Shown: positions 18,238 to 26,988 of the stretch, one piece after another | Numbering within the stretch: position 1 is the stretch's first letter | Layout: each line of letters opens with the position of its first letter | NCBI GenBank assembly: GCA_021737445.1 | Contig: JAIPDY010000002.1 | Span: 1 to 36,988 of the forward strand | Direction of reading: 5' to 3' | DNA from: Desulfotignum sp. | GTDB taxonomy: Bacteria > Desulfobacterota > Desulfobacteria > Desulfobacterales > Desulfobacteraceae | DNA length: 36,988 nt | Translations under genes and position numbers: made by a program | Notes under the pieces: model-generated | Told to the model about the DNA's origin: nothing | Database searches by the model: none | What the model saw: only the letters and a program-made list of their open reading frames with translations

Positions 18238-18267
18238 TTGACATGGAAACAGGATATCTGGTACAAT
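18238..18267 (+). promoter_or_regulatory. Strong sigma70-type promoter for the hydrolase-transporter operon
   Basis: TTGACA (18238-18243), an 18-nt spacer and TACAAT (18262-18267) give 11 of 12 consensus bases, 44 nt upstream of the ATG at 18312. This is the best promoter seen in the window. The rest of 18138-18311 shows nothing else convincing. Confidence 0.7.
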
Positions 18268-18311
18268 GCGAATCTGTCAAATAACCTGATGAGGCGCACA
18301 ACGACCCCCAT

Positions 18312-19253
18312 ATGAAACAGATCTTTATAATTTTGATGTTGCTGTCCTTTGCATATGTTCTGGAGGGCAACGAAACTGTCAGCCCGCCACTGCCTTTGCC
18401 GCTGGGAGTGAATCCGGCATCTGTCAGACCACTGGTTGACCTGGTGGATAACCATATGCAGGATCAGCTGTTGCAGCGGCTGAACCAGACCCCCCTGTGG
18501 AAAAAACTGATCCGTGAAAAGAAAATGACAGTGGGACTGGTTGATTTGGCGAATCCGTCAGAAATACGCTATGCAGGGGTGAATGGAAACGAGATGATCT
18601 ACGCGGCCAGTCTTCCCAAAATTGCGATTCTTCTGACCGCGTTTCACTGTTTTGAAAACCGGACACTCGAGCAGACCCCTGAAGTGACCAGGGACCTGCA
18701 TCTCATGATCCGGGCATCAGACAACCAGGCTGCCACCCGTATGATCGAAAGGCTTGGCATGGAACAGATTCAACAGGTTCTAACCCTGAACAGGTATGAC
18801 TTTTACGATGCGGCCCGGGGCGGGGGACTCTGGGTCGGCAAGGAATATGCCAGAACAGGCCGGCGCCTGCCTGAACCGATCAAGGGCTTGAGCCATGCGG
18901 CCAACGCGAGCCAGGTCTGCCGGTTTTACTACCAGCTGGCCATGGGAAAGCTGATCAACCGGGAAAGAAGCAGGGAGATGCTGGAAATCATGGTGAACCC
19001 AGGGATTGAACACAAGTTTGTCAAAACCCTCAAAAAAACCATGCCACAGGCCCTGGTTTTCAGAAAGTCCGGCACATGGAAAACATGGCATTCCGACTCG
19101 GTCCTGGTCTGGGGGCCTGAATGGCGGCGGTATATTGCCGTGGCACTGATTGACAATCCGAACGGGGAAACCATTCTTCGAAAACTGATCCCTGAACTTG
19201 AAGCGGTACTCAGTGAAACGGCCGCTCACAGGCATGCAGCCCGGCGTTCATGA
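18312..19253 (+). CDS. Exported class-A beta-lactamase-fold serine hydrolase
   Basis: 313 aa. A short signal peptide (MKQIFIILMLLSFAYVLEG) is followed by a proline-rich linker and a class-A beta-lactamase/transpeptidase-like fold. Active-site elements are SLPK (Ser100-Lys103), SDN (136-138) and KSG (252-254, in place of KTG). No clear Glu166-type omega-loop residue is seen, so it may not be a true beta-lactamase; a peptidoglycan or peptide hydrolase is equally possible. No good ribosome binding site precedes the ATG (GAGG is 17 nt away). The stop overlaps the ATG of the transporter gene (ATGA), so the two are translationally coupled. Confidence 0.82.
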   Translation: MKQIFIILMLLSFAYVLEGNETVSPPLPLPLGVNPASVRPLVDLVDNHMQDQLLQRLNQTPLWKKLIREKKMTVGLVDLANPSEIRYAGVNGNEMIYAASLPKIAILLTAFHCFENRTLEQTPEVTRDLHLMIRASDNQAATRMIERLGMEQIQQVLTLNRYDFYDAARGGGLWVGKEYARTGRRLPEPIKGLSHAANASQVCRFYYQLAMGKLINRERSREMLEIMVNPGIEHKFVKTLKKTMPQALVFRKSGTWKTWHSDSVLVWGPEWRRYIAVALIDNPNGETILRKLIPELEAVLSETAAHRHAARRS

Positions 19254-22150
19254 TCCGATCCACAAAACATGGCGGCCTGCAGTATCCCTTTTTGACCCTG
19301 TTTCAAAAACTGTTCGATGTTCGGGAAGGTGAGGTGCACCGGACGGTGGGAATGTTTGTTTACCTGCTGCTGCTTGTCGCTGCCTTGATGATGATCAAAC
19401 CCGTGAGCACTGCCCTGTTTCTGACCCAGTTCGGGGCCCGGCATCTGCCCTTTGCCTATATACTGACCGCTTTGTTTGCCGCGACACTGGCGTATGGGTA
19501 TTCTGTCATGCTCAAAAAAACCGTGCTGGAGACATTGATGAAATCAACGTTGAGCAGTGCGATTTTCCTGCTGCTGGTATTCTGGGTGTTTATCCACAAC
19601 CAATGGTTTCAGGGCATGATTCTGTATCTGTTTTTTGTCTGGGCCGGGCTGACAGCCCTGATCTGTGTTTCCCAGTTCTGGCTGGCAGCCGGACACTTTT
19701 TCAACATGCGGGAAGCCAAGCGACTGTTCGGTCCCATCGGATCCGGGGCCATCATCGGGGGCATCGCCGGCGGGTATGTGACCCGGCTTCTGGCACCTGT
19801 CCTGGGCAGTGACTCTCTGATCATAGCCGGGGCAGTCTGCCTGTTTCTGTGTATCAAAATCATGGATATCATGTGGAAAACCTGCGGCCATCCGGATCTC
19901 CCTTCCCGGACAAATCTGCGGTCCCAGGCGCCGGAGGCTGAACCTTCAACAGTCATGCAGATCTTCAAATCCCGTCATCTGAGTTATCTGGCCGTGATCC
20001 TGGCCCTCAGCGTCATTGCCGCCCGCCTGGTGGACTACCAGTTCAATGCCCTTGTTTCTGCCGTGATCACCGACCCGGACCAACTGGCTGCATTTCTGGG
20101 ATTCTGGATGTCCAATCTCAATTTCATAGCCCTTCTGGTGCAGGTGTTCATGACCCGCCGGATCATTGAAAAGGCCGGTGTCGGGTCCTCCCTGTTTTTT
20201 CTGCCGGCAGCCGTGTGCCTCGGGGGAATTGTCACCCTGATTCATCCGGCGCTGTGGTCGGCGGTGGTAATCAAGCTAAGCGAAGGCGGATTCAAGAACT
20301 CACTGAACAAATCCAGCATGGAGCTGCTGTTTCTGCCGGTTCCCCTGAAGATCAAAAACCAGGCCAAGGCGTTCATCGATGTGTTCGTGGACAGTACCGC
20401 CGGGGGCATCGGCGGTGTGATCCTGGCATTTCTGGTGTTTGCCGTTGATATTTCCCCGGCACAGATCAGCTGGATCCTGTTTGGCCTGGCTGCCGTCTGG
20501 ATGGTGCTGATCCGCCATGTCAAAAAAGCGTATATTCAATCCTTCAAGGACAAGTTCGACCAGCTGGACGATACCGAAACCAGTCTGACCGGCCCGATTC
20601 CAGACAATGAACAGGTCATTGAAAAAATTGTCCAGGTGCTTGCCGGATCTGATGAAAAAGAGATATTCAAGATGCTTCAGATGATATCCGAATTTCACAA
20701 TGACAGACTGGCAGACAGTTTTGTACAGCTTTTGGATCATGACAATCCAGATATCGCTGCCGAGGCCCTGAGGCAGCTGTATTTTTCAAAACAGACCGAT
20801 GTTTCACACAAGGCCCGCGAACTGCTGGGTTCAGATCATCTGGCCCTGCAGACCGAGGCGGTCCGGTATCTGTTCCACCATGCTGCGGATCAGACCGGCT
20901 GCATGTCCACGTTTCTGGAAAACCACGATTCCCGTCTCCAGGATGCGGCACTGCTGTGCCTGGTCAGGGAAGCCAGGAAAAACAGGACCTTGAAAGCCAG
21001 ATTCGCCCCGGACCGGCTGATCGAATCCCGGCTGCACGCAGTTGCGGATATCACGGATCCGGCCCTGGCCCGGGCTGCCAAAAAAATTTGCATACAGGCT
21101 ATCAGCCTGTCCGATATCTATCCGCTGTATCCCTATCTGAACCTGTTCATGGAAGATCCGGACACCGAGGTGGTGACCGCCGCCATCCATGGGGCCGGTC
21201 AGACCGGGCATCCACAATTCATACGGGTTCTTGTCTCATTTCTGGGCAGAAAAACCGTGTTCAAAAAAGCCGCCATGGCGGCACTGACCCGCTATGGCAC
21301 CCCGCTGCTGGATCAGCTGGGAGAGCATCTGTCCAATCCCTATATTCCCTATAATATCCGGAAGCGTCTGCCGGAAGTGATTGCATCGTCCGGGAGCCAG
21401 AAAGCGGTGGACCTGCTGTCCCGTCATCTGGCCCAGACGGACCTGGGCCTCAGGTACGAGGTGATCCGTGCCCTGAACAAACTGCGGATCCGGTCCGGCA
21501 CCCTGTTTTTCGATCACATCCGGCTGGTACCCAGGATCAGGCGTGAAGCCGGGGATTATATGGATATGCTCCTGATCCTGTATGCCCACAGGCAGATTGA
21601 ATCCGATCCCGGTAAAACAAAAAAGGGAACTGCCATTTCCCGGGCCAGAGAACAGCTGATCCTGGGACTGGAAGTCCGTCTGGATGCCAGCCTTGAAAGG
21701 CTGTTTCGGCTGCTGGGCCTGAAATATCCCCCCGTGGAAATGTACAGTGCCTACAAGGGGATCCGCAGTTCGGACCGGGAGGTCCGCATGAGTGCTATGG
21801 AATTTCTGGACAATATCCTGGACGGAAACCTCAAGCATATAATCATGCCGGTCATTGAGACCGGAGGGATGGCTGCTGACATGGCCCGTCATTCCCTTGA
21901 AGAGGAGATCCCCGGGGAATATGACTCCTGCGTGGCCCTGCTCAACAGTCAGGATGATTTCTTAAAAGCCAAAACGCTCTATCTGCTGGCATTCATGGAC
22001 GATGACCGGTATATCCCCCATATGGCCGCACTGCTGGACAACCCGGCCCGGAGTGTCAGCGACATGGCCCGGTTCGCCCTCAGAAAATCGGGCCGGTTTG
22101 CACTCAGTCAGAGAAAAGCGGCTCACAGGCATCCGCCGCCGCAGATTTAG
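19250..22150 (+). CDS. NTT/Npt-like MFS transporter fused to a C-terminal HEAT-type repeat domain
   Basis: 966 aa. Residues about 1-425 contain some 12 membrane segments and begin with a region resembling ATP/ADP translocases of the TLC/NTT family (FDVREGEVHRTVGMFVYLLLL, then IKPVSTALFLTQFGARHLP). Residues about 440-950 are soluble and consist of alpha-helical HEAT-like repeats (for example LLDHDNPDIAAEALRQL, SFLGRKTVFKKAAMAALTRYG). NTT proteins exchange or import nucleotides across membranes; the HEAT part probably gives a protein-docking platform in the cytoplasm. The substrate is inferred only by family resemblance. The gene's stop overlaps, tail to tail, the stop of the minus-strand hydrolase. 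Confidence 0.78.
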   Translation: MIRSTKHGGLQYPFLTLFQKLFDVREGEVHRTVGMFVYLLLLVAALMMIKPVSTALFLTQFGARHLPFAYILTALFAATLAYGYSVMLKKTVLETLMKSTLSSAIFLLLVFWVFIHNQWFQGMILYLFFVWAGLTALICVSQFWLAAGHFFNMREAKRLFGPIGSGAIIGGIAGGYVTRLLAPVLGSDSLIIAGAVCLFLCIKIMDIMWKTCGHPDLPSRTNLRSQAPEAEPSTVMQIFKSRHLSYLAVILALSVIAARLVDYQFNALVSAVITDPDQLAAFLGFWMSNLNFIALLVQVFMTRRIIEKAGVGSSLFFLPAAVCLGGIVTLIHPALWSAVVIKLSEGGFKNSLNKSSMELLFLPVPLKIKNQAKAFIDVFVDSTAGGIGGVILAFLVFAVDISPAQISWILFGLAAVWMVLIRHVKKAYIQSFKDKFDQLDDTETSLTGPIPDNEQVIEKIVQVLAGSDEKEIFKMLQMISEFHNDRLADSFVQLLDHDNPDIAAEALRQLYFSKQTDVSHKARELLGSDHLALQTEAVRYLFHHAADQTGCMSTFLENHDSRLQDAALLCLVREARKNRTLKARFAPDRLIESRLHAVADITDPALARAAKKICIQAISLSDIYPLYPYLNLFMEDPDTEVVTAAIHGAGQTGHPQFIRVLVSFLGRKTVFKKAAMAALTRYGTPLLDQLGEHLSNPYIPYNIRKRLPEVIASSGSQKAVDLLSRHLAQTDLGLRYEVIRALNKLRIRSGTLFFDHIRLVPRIRREAGDYMDMLLILYAHRQIESDPGKTKKGTAISRAREQLILGLEVRLDASLERLFRLLGLKYPPVEMYSAYKGIRSSDREVRMSAMEFLDNILDGNLKHIIMPVIETGGMAADMARHSLEEEIPGEYDSCVALLNSQDDFLKAKTLYLLAFMDDDRYIPHMAALLDNPARSVSDMARFALRKSGRFALSQRKAAHRHPPPQI

Positions 22151-23436
22151 GGCAGGTGCCTGATGATGGTATCGATCTGGGTGGCCAGGGTCTGATGGTC
22201 CACGGCTGAGTTTTTTTTCAGCACGTTGGTCATCAGTGCGACCAGGTAGATCCGTGAATCCGGGTGTTCGACGATGGCCACCGAATTCATCACGTTTTCC
22301 TGGTTGCCCATGTATTTTCTGCAGGTAAACCCCGGTTCCGGCACACACCGGTACAGGCTGCCGGATTTGAAATACACGGCAGCGCCCCCAAGGGCCGGGG
22401 AGGAGGCATACCGGATCCGCCGGGCCGTGGTGTACATCAGGCGCTTGATTTCCAGGCTGGACCAGGGATCCACCAGCCGGCCCTGTTCCAGGGCCACCAG
22501 AAATTTGAGCAGTCCTGCGGGCGTGGCCCGGCTGTCCCCTGTGCCGGGAATCCGTTTTTTTCCTTCACTGGTAAACAGGCTGCCCAGATGAAAGTCCTGC
22601 CGGGAGAGACCGGCCCGGGTCAACGGTTCGTTCACCACCTCTTCGGCCAGATCGGACAGGGCTGTTTTTGGCATTGTGGCAAAAAAATGGTCTTCGGTTT
22701 CCCGATCAGGCGGATAGCCGGACCCGAAATGGCGCATCAGGATGAGCTCCTTCCACAGCACGCTGGCCGCGGCGTTGGCGCTGGCCGAAATCATGTGATC
22801 CGCCCATTCATACAGGGAGAACTGGTCCTCGGTCCGGACGGGCCGGCTGCTGTATTCACCGGTTTCCGGCACAAACAAGGGGATGGTGTGGTGATCAGAA
22901 ATGATCCAGGGCCCGGCCGTAACCATCCGGGTTTTCAACAGGTGCCGGCGATCTTCCACATCATCGGGAAACAGGCGCTGCAGCTGGGCGAACAGCCCGG
23001 CAGCCACGGCCAGCTTGCCGACACTGCCCACTGGAAATCTGCGGTCGGCCTGCTGCCATGCCATCCTGGCCGGACGGCCCGGTGAGATATCCAGTATAAC
23101 CAGGGAATAGCTTTCATCCCGGTCAGGGAACAGGGACCGGATCTGTTTCTGGAAACCGGGGTCGATCAGGGCACCGGCTTCTGACAGATCCAGGGGGGTG
23201 GATGTCAGGTGAAGTGTGATCTGTTCCGTGGCAAGCCTGGCACCCGGCGGCAGCACCGGTTTTTCGGTCTGGCCGGATAACACAGGCGCCAGACGTTGCA
23301 GCCGGCGGATCCCGGTGGTGTCATACCCGTCCACTGGATAGGCCCGGGCAGATGCCAGGGACAGGAACAGGCTGATGCACAGGCAGGCGAGTCCGGTCAT
23401 TAAAACAGGAATTGAATGGGGATAGCGGTCTGTCAC
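22147..23436 (-). CDS. Exported class-A beta-lactamase-fold serine hydrolase, second copy
   Basis: 429 aa. A signal peptide (VLMTGLACLCISLFLSLASARA) leads to an N-terminal region of about 100 residues and then a beta-lactamase2-type domain. The motifs are SVGK (Ser138-Lys141), SAN (219-221) and KSG (357-359). It is not a close copy of the 313-aa enzyme at 18312; it has the extra N-terminal module and a Cys pair near the KSG motif (RCVPEPGFTC). Likely a periplasmic hydrolase or transpeptidase-like enzyme acting on peptidoglycan or a peptide. The ATG overlaps the stop of the dikinase-like gene by 4 nt, so they are coupled. Confidence 0.82.
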   Translation of the reverse strand: MTDRYPHSIPVLMTGLACLCISLFLSLASARAYPVDGYDTTGIRRLQRLAPVLSGQTEKPVLPPGARLATEQITLHLTSTPLDLSEAGALIDPGFQKQIRSLFPDRDESYSLVILDISPGRPARMAWQQADRRFPVGSVGKLAVAAGLFAQLQRLFPDDVEDRRHLLKTRMVTAGPWIISDHHTIPLFVPETGEYSSRPVRTEDQFSLYEWADHMISASANAAASVLWKELILMRHFGSGYPPDRETEDHFFATMPKTALSDLAEEVVNEPLTRAGLSRQDFHLGSLFTSEGKKRIPGTGDSRATPAGLLKFLVALEQGRLVDPWSSLEIKRLMYTTARRIRYASSPALGGAAVYFKSGSLYRCVPEPGFTCRKYMGNQENVMNSVAIVEHPDSRIYLVALMTNVLKKNSAVDHQTLATQIDTIIRHLP

Positions 23437-26363
23437 GGGGTCACCTCCTGATGCAGTAAAACGGTTTTCGGGGTCTGGTTCATCCGGTCCAGTGACTGCA
23501 GATAGGCCAGCATTCCGGCTTTCTTGTTTTCGACAAACGGACGGATCTGAAACAGGCGCAGAGATCCGTTGATAAATCCCAGCTCGATGTCATAGGGGCC
23601 ATCTCCTTCGATCCCGGGCGTGCCCGGAATCGTCTGCCGGACCCGGTGGACAAGATCCCGGATGGCCTGCCGGTCATCGGGTGTCAGCACCGGCTGATCA
23701 AAATGAACCGCTGCCCTTTCCACCCCGCCGGACGCCGGCAGCCTTGTGGCCTTGGGCTCCCTGGACGGGGAAAAAAGAATGTCCTGTCCCGTGCCGGTCA
23801 TCAGATAGGTCTCAGCGGCCTGCCCTTCCACAGCCCCTCCGGCGCCCCGGCTGAAGGCGGCCGTGACATCTTCTCCGGAACCGGACACAATGCCGTGGGT
23901 GATGACCACTCCTGACCGGTCCACATTCACCGTGGGAAGCAGCAGGATGGAGGGAAACACGTTTTCCGGATTTTCAAGGTATTTCTGGCGCCACATATAG
24001 CTTCTTTCGCTGTAGGGAGAGGCCCATACATCCCGGATAGCCTGAAGAATGGCCGTCTGATTCCTGACATTGAAAACGGTGAGGTTCAATCCGGCGCCGG
24101 TAAAATCGCTGATGTCTTCCATGTTGGTGTCACTGCGGATAAACACCGGCACCTCGCCCAAAGGGGCCTGGAACACCGCCTGGAACTGCTCTGCCAGGGC
24201 AATTTCCAGTCCGGACAGCAGCGGCATGGTGCGGATGGCGGACTGAAGCTCTGCCAGCTCTGCCATCTGCCCGGTCTCCCCATTGGCACGGCGGTCCAGG
24301 GCCCGGGTCAGAAACTGCCAGTAACTGCCGCCGGTGCCGGGCATGGGCTGGTCCATGTGCTGCCGGAATATGCCAAAGGGGATCACTATACCCTCTCCCA
24401 CAAAATCAGGAAAAAGGTGTTTCAACTCCCCCAGGTTCGCGGCCTTGGGACCGCAGATCCGGCCGGAATCAACCGCCCTCAGGTCACTCAGGCGGATCAA
24501 TGCGGTTTGTTCAAGCACGATCTTTTCAGTGGGCACCCGGAACCGCTCCTGTTTTCTCTCCCGTTTCCGGACCAGCCGGCGCTCTTCTTCTGTCAGCCGG
24601 TGATCCGGCTTGAGCACAATCACCCCGCCCGGGGATACTGCATAGAACAGGGTCTGCCCGGCCCAGGGCACCAGGTTGTCCAGGCCCTGCCGGGAGACCA
24701 CGGTATTGGGAATGCCCAGGTTCCTGGCCAGCAGCTGGACATGGGAGACCAGGTTGCCTTCGGAAACCGTGAACATCCCGGCCACCGGCTTGAGTTCCGG
24801 CGGAATGGTGCCAAAGCCGTAAATCTTTGCCGGATCGGTCTCTTTCATGGCGTTGCCCGTGCCGGGGATTTCCAGAACACCGTAAGCCAATCCCGCGTTC
24901 ATGCCCCGAAAGTGGCGGGATGGAACCCCGTCGGGCAGTTGATGGGTAATGCCGGAAAAATGCTGCACCATCCCGGCCAGTATTCCCAGGGTGTCCCCCA
25001 GTGGCAGCAGGATCGAGGACCGGACCCGGTCATCCATGAATCCGGCCGTTTGGGGTTCGAACCCGGAGAACCGCTGGATTTCCGGCAGATAAACGGACTG
25101 AATCATGGCGGTTCCCCAGTCGACCGTCCGTGTCAGCTGTTCAGCCTTCAGGCGGAACAGCTCAAACGGCAGGGCGTTCTCCTGCGGTGACGGCTGAAAG
25201 CGTTCCACTGCCTCCCATTCCCAGATTTCCAGGTATCCGCACCCGGCAGCGGCCTTGATCAGGACCCGGCATTTGTCCATCAGCTCTTCCAGGGTCCGGG
25301 GCTCCCAGGTACGGATGGTTGAAAACAGGATATGCTCCATGTCAATGGAGATATCCATCAGGGGGAGTCTGAGCTGGGGGGGCGCTTGTGTCACTGTCGA
25401 ACGGATCTTGAAAATCAGGTCTGCCATGTCCTGGAACGGGTTGGCGGTTCCGGTGGGGTATGCAGTGCCGCCCCGGGCCAGGTATTCTTTTGATACGGCC
25501 AGGGCGGACCGGTTTTCAGACAGAGCGGCCAGGCTCATGGATTTTGCCGCCAGCAGTCTGTCGAGGCGGTGGATAGGTTTAACCGCATACTCGGCCTCAA
25601 GGTTCAGGAGCAACTCCTTGAACAGGGCAGCCTGCCGGCTGTCAAGTCCCTGTACCCTGCTTTTCACAAAATCTTTGACCCGGTCAAGGTCCCCGGCATC
25701 GGGCTGACCGTGAATCTTGACCCGCAGGTCCGTGAAATCGGGAATCTGGTCGGACAGGGTTTTGGATACGGCCCGGATGGTGTGCAGCCGGTCCTGGTTC
25801 TGAGAGAAGTGGGGGATGGTCCGGCAGGCCTCCCGGATCACAAAAAACCGGTCCTGGATTTGTTCGGGCCTGCCCAGCACATGGTCCAGGAACCGCCCGC
25901 CCCAGGCTGCCTCATCCTCTGCCTGGATCGCCCCCCGGTAATATCGGGCCCGGCGGTAGATCCACCCGTCATCCACCTGGAACAGATACCGGACCAGTGC
26001 CTGCTGCTTTATCCGGGAATGATCTGCGGCCGCATCCCAAATGACGTCATGGGAAGTTCCGGACAGCACCAGGTCCAGATAGATCTGCCGGGTGCCGGCA
26101 AGGTCGGAAACCCACTGTTTGGGCAACCCGTGCTGTAATCCACCGGGCACTGGACACCGCTGTGCAGCGGGCAGCACCCGCCCGTCCGGGCAGAACCATT
26201 TGATGGCCTGGTACGGGCCTCTGGGATCTTTTTTCAACGCCTGAACCATGGATGCGATCTCCGGATCGGTCAGGGCCAGGGCCGGGGATTGCCAGAAAAT
26301 CACCAGGCAGAGCAGGGCCTGGCATACGAATACCAGCCATGTTGTTTTCAATCGTTTATTCAT
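23433..26363 (-). CDS. Exported dikinase-like protein: phosphohistidine domain followed by PPDK/GWD-type ATP-grasp domain
   Basis: 976 aa from ATG 26363, preferred to the track start (26498) because GAGGTG lies just upstream and a signal peptide (KTTWLVFVCQALLCLVIFWQSPALA) follows. Residues about 35-470 match no family I recognise; a Cys-containing segment WFCPDGRVLPAAQRCPVPGG sits near the start. Residues about 515-590 resemble the swivelling phosphohistidine domain (GNLVSHVQLLARNLGIPN, His541). Residues about 630-945 are a PPDK_N ATP-grasp domain: CGPKAANLGEL (Lys640), IRSDTNMEDISDFTGAG (Arg743), and a closing LRLFQIRP (Gln939). This order is that of glucan water dikinase, not PEP synthase, and no PEP-binding barrel is present. 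Substrate unknown. Coupled to the downstream hydrolase. Confidence 0.78.
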   Translation of the reverse strand: MNKRLKTTWLVFVCQALLCLVIFWQSPALALTDPEIASMVQALKKDPRGPYQAIKWFCPDGRVLPAAQRCPVPGGLQHGLPKQWVSDLAGTRQIYLDLVLSGTSHDVIWDAAADHSRIKQQALVRYLFQVDDGWIYRRARYYRGAIQAEDEAAWGGRFLDHVLGRPEQIQDRFFVIREACRTIPHFSQNQDRLHTIRAVSKTLSDQIPDFTDLRVKIHGQPDAGDLDRVKDFVKSRVQGLDSRQAALFKELLLNLEAEYAVKPIHRLDRLLAAKSMSLAALSENRSALAVSKEYLARGGTAYPTGTANPFQDMADLIFKIRSTVTQAPPQLRLPLMDISIDMEHILFSTIRTWEPRTLEELMDKCRVLIKAAAGCGYLEIWEWEAVERFQPSPQENALPFELFRLKAEQLTRTVDWGTAMIQSVYLPEIQRFSGFEPQTAGFMDDRVRSSILLPLGDTLGILAGMVQHFSGITHQLPDGVPSRHFRGMNAGLAYGVLEIPGTGNAMKETDPAKIYGFGTIPPELKPVAGMFTVSEGNLVSHVQLLARNLGIPNTVVSRQGLDNLVPWAGQTLFYAVSPGGVIVLKPDHRLTEEERRLVRKRERKQERFRVPTEKIVLEQTALIRLSDLRAVDSGRICGPKAANLGELKHLFPDFVGEGIVIPFGIFRQHMDQPMPGTGGSYWQFLTRALDRRANGETGQMAELAELQSAIRTMPLLSGLEIALAEQFQAVFQAPLGEVPVFIRSDTNMEDISDFTGAGLNLTVFNVRNQTAILQAIRDVWASPYSERSYMWRQKYLENPENVFPSILLLPTVNVDRSGVVITHGIVSGSGEDVTAAFSRGAGGAVEGQAAETYLMTGTGQDILFSPSREPKATRLPASGGVERAAVHFDQPVLTPDDRQAIRDLVHRVRQTIPGTPGIEGDGPYDIELGFINGSLRLFQIRPFVENKKAGMLAYLQSLDRMNQTPKTVLLHQEVTP

Positions 26364-26415
26364 TACCACCTCATGATCATCATGATTTGTCATTTTGCCC
26401 CCAGGGATGCGGTGA

Positions 26416-26676
26416 TCAGGCAGGCACCGCGTGAAACCAGTGCCGCACCAGGGATGGTCCACACCCATACCAGTATAATATTGCCGGCAACGCCCCACCG
26501 CACGGCCGAACGCCGGGATATAAGTATGTATCCACTATTTCATAGGTGGAAGCGGAATCTACGCGTGACCGGGATTCGGTGTCCGTGATGGCCCCGGCAA
26601 ACTGAACAGCAGGGCCGGTTACAAGATACTGTGCAGCCATAATGAAAACCAGTAAGCACCTGACAGTTATTTTCAT
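26416..26676 (-). CDS. Small predicted exported protein, first gene of the dikinase-like operon
   Basis: 86 aa. AAGGTG lies 8 nt before the ATG. A signal peptide (MKITVRCLLVFIMAAQYLVTGPAVQFAGA) is followed by about 57 residues with no recognisable domain; two Cys and a Trp/Tyr-rich stretch (ILYWYGCGPSLVRHW) are the only marked features. It lies 52 nt upstream of the dikinase-like gene on the same strand, so it is probably in the same transcript and exported to the same compartment. The good ribosome binding site and signal peptide argue that it is real. Confidence 0.55.
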   Translation of the reverse strand: MKITVRCLLVFIMAAQYLVTGPAVQFAGAITDTESRSRVDSASTYEIVDTYLYPGVRPCGGALPAILYWYGCGPSLVRHWFHAVPA

Positions 26677-26845
26677 AGTTTTTCACCTTTTGTATGCTGC
26701 CTGATTCAGCGGATCATTTTCAGGCTTTGAAGATGTGGTAAAGGAAACACTACAAGGCTGACTGACAGATAAACGTACAAAAAAAGGGACATATTGTCAG
26801 CAGGCTGTCAATTTAAGAAATATTCTTTTTAACTGCCAGTGTCAA

Positions 26846-26885
26846 ATGAAACTTGATATTACCGTTTCATACAATATCATGAAAC
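26846..26885. promoter_or_regulatory. Three-copy operator ATGAAAC / GTTTCAT / ATGAAAC
   Basis: Three exact copies of one heptamer in alternating orientation: ATGAAAC 26846-26852, its complement GTTTCAT 26864-26870 and ATGAAAC 26879-26885, with spacers of 11 and 8 nt. The last two form a perfect dyad. They cover the predicted transcription start and early leader of the minus-strand operon, a typical repressor position. Confidence 0.55.
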
Positions 26886-26894
26886 AGTGGTAAA

Positions 26895-26922
26895 ATGGTA
26901 TATATTGTATTATACCTGTCAA
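26895..26922 (-). promoter_or_regulatory. Candidate promoter of the small-protein/dikinase/hydrolase operon
   Basis: On the minus strand TTGACA (26922-26917), a 16-nt spacer and TACCAT (26900-26895) form a plausible sigma70 promoter about 220 nt upstream of the first start codon. A perfect TATAAT also occurs at 26914-26909 but has no -35 partner at the right distance. The heptamer operators lie directly downstream. Confidence 0.45.
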
Positions 26923-26988
26923 AAAATATCATATAGAATGGATGTAACCGGATATCCGGTATTATCGCATTCCAGCAGGAGGTCTCCA

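Noticed and set aside
22147-23436. True antibiotic-resistance beta-lactamase
   Set aside because: SxxK, SxN and KSG are present, but no clear omega-loop Glu was found and the operon context points to envelope work, so resistance is not claimed.
24357-25190. 277-aa plus-strand ORF inside the dikinase-like gene
   Set aside because: Composition typical of an antisense frame; the opposite strand encodes conserved phosphohistidine and ATP-grasp motifs.
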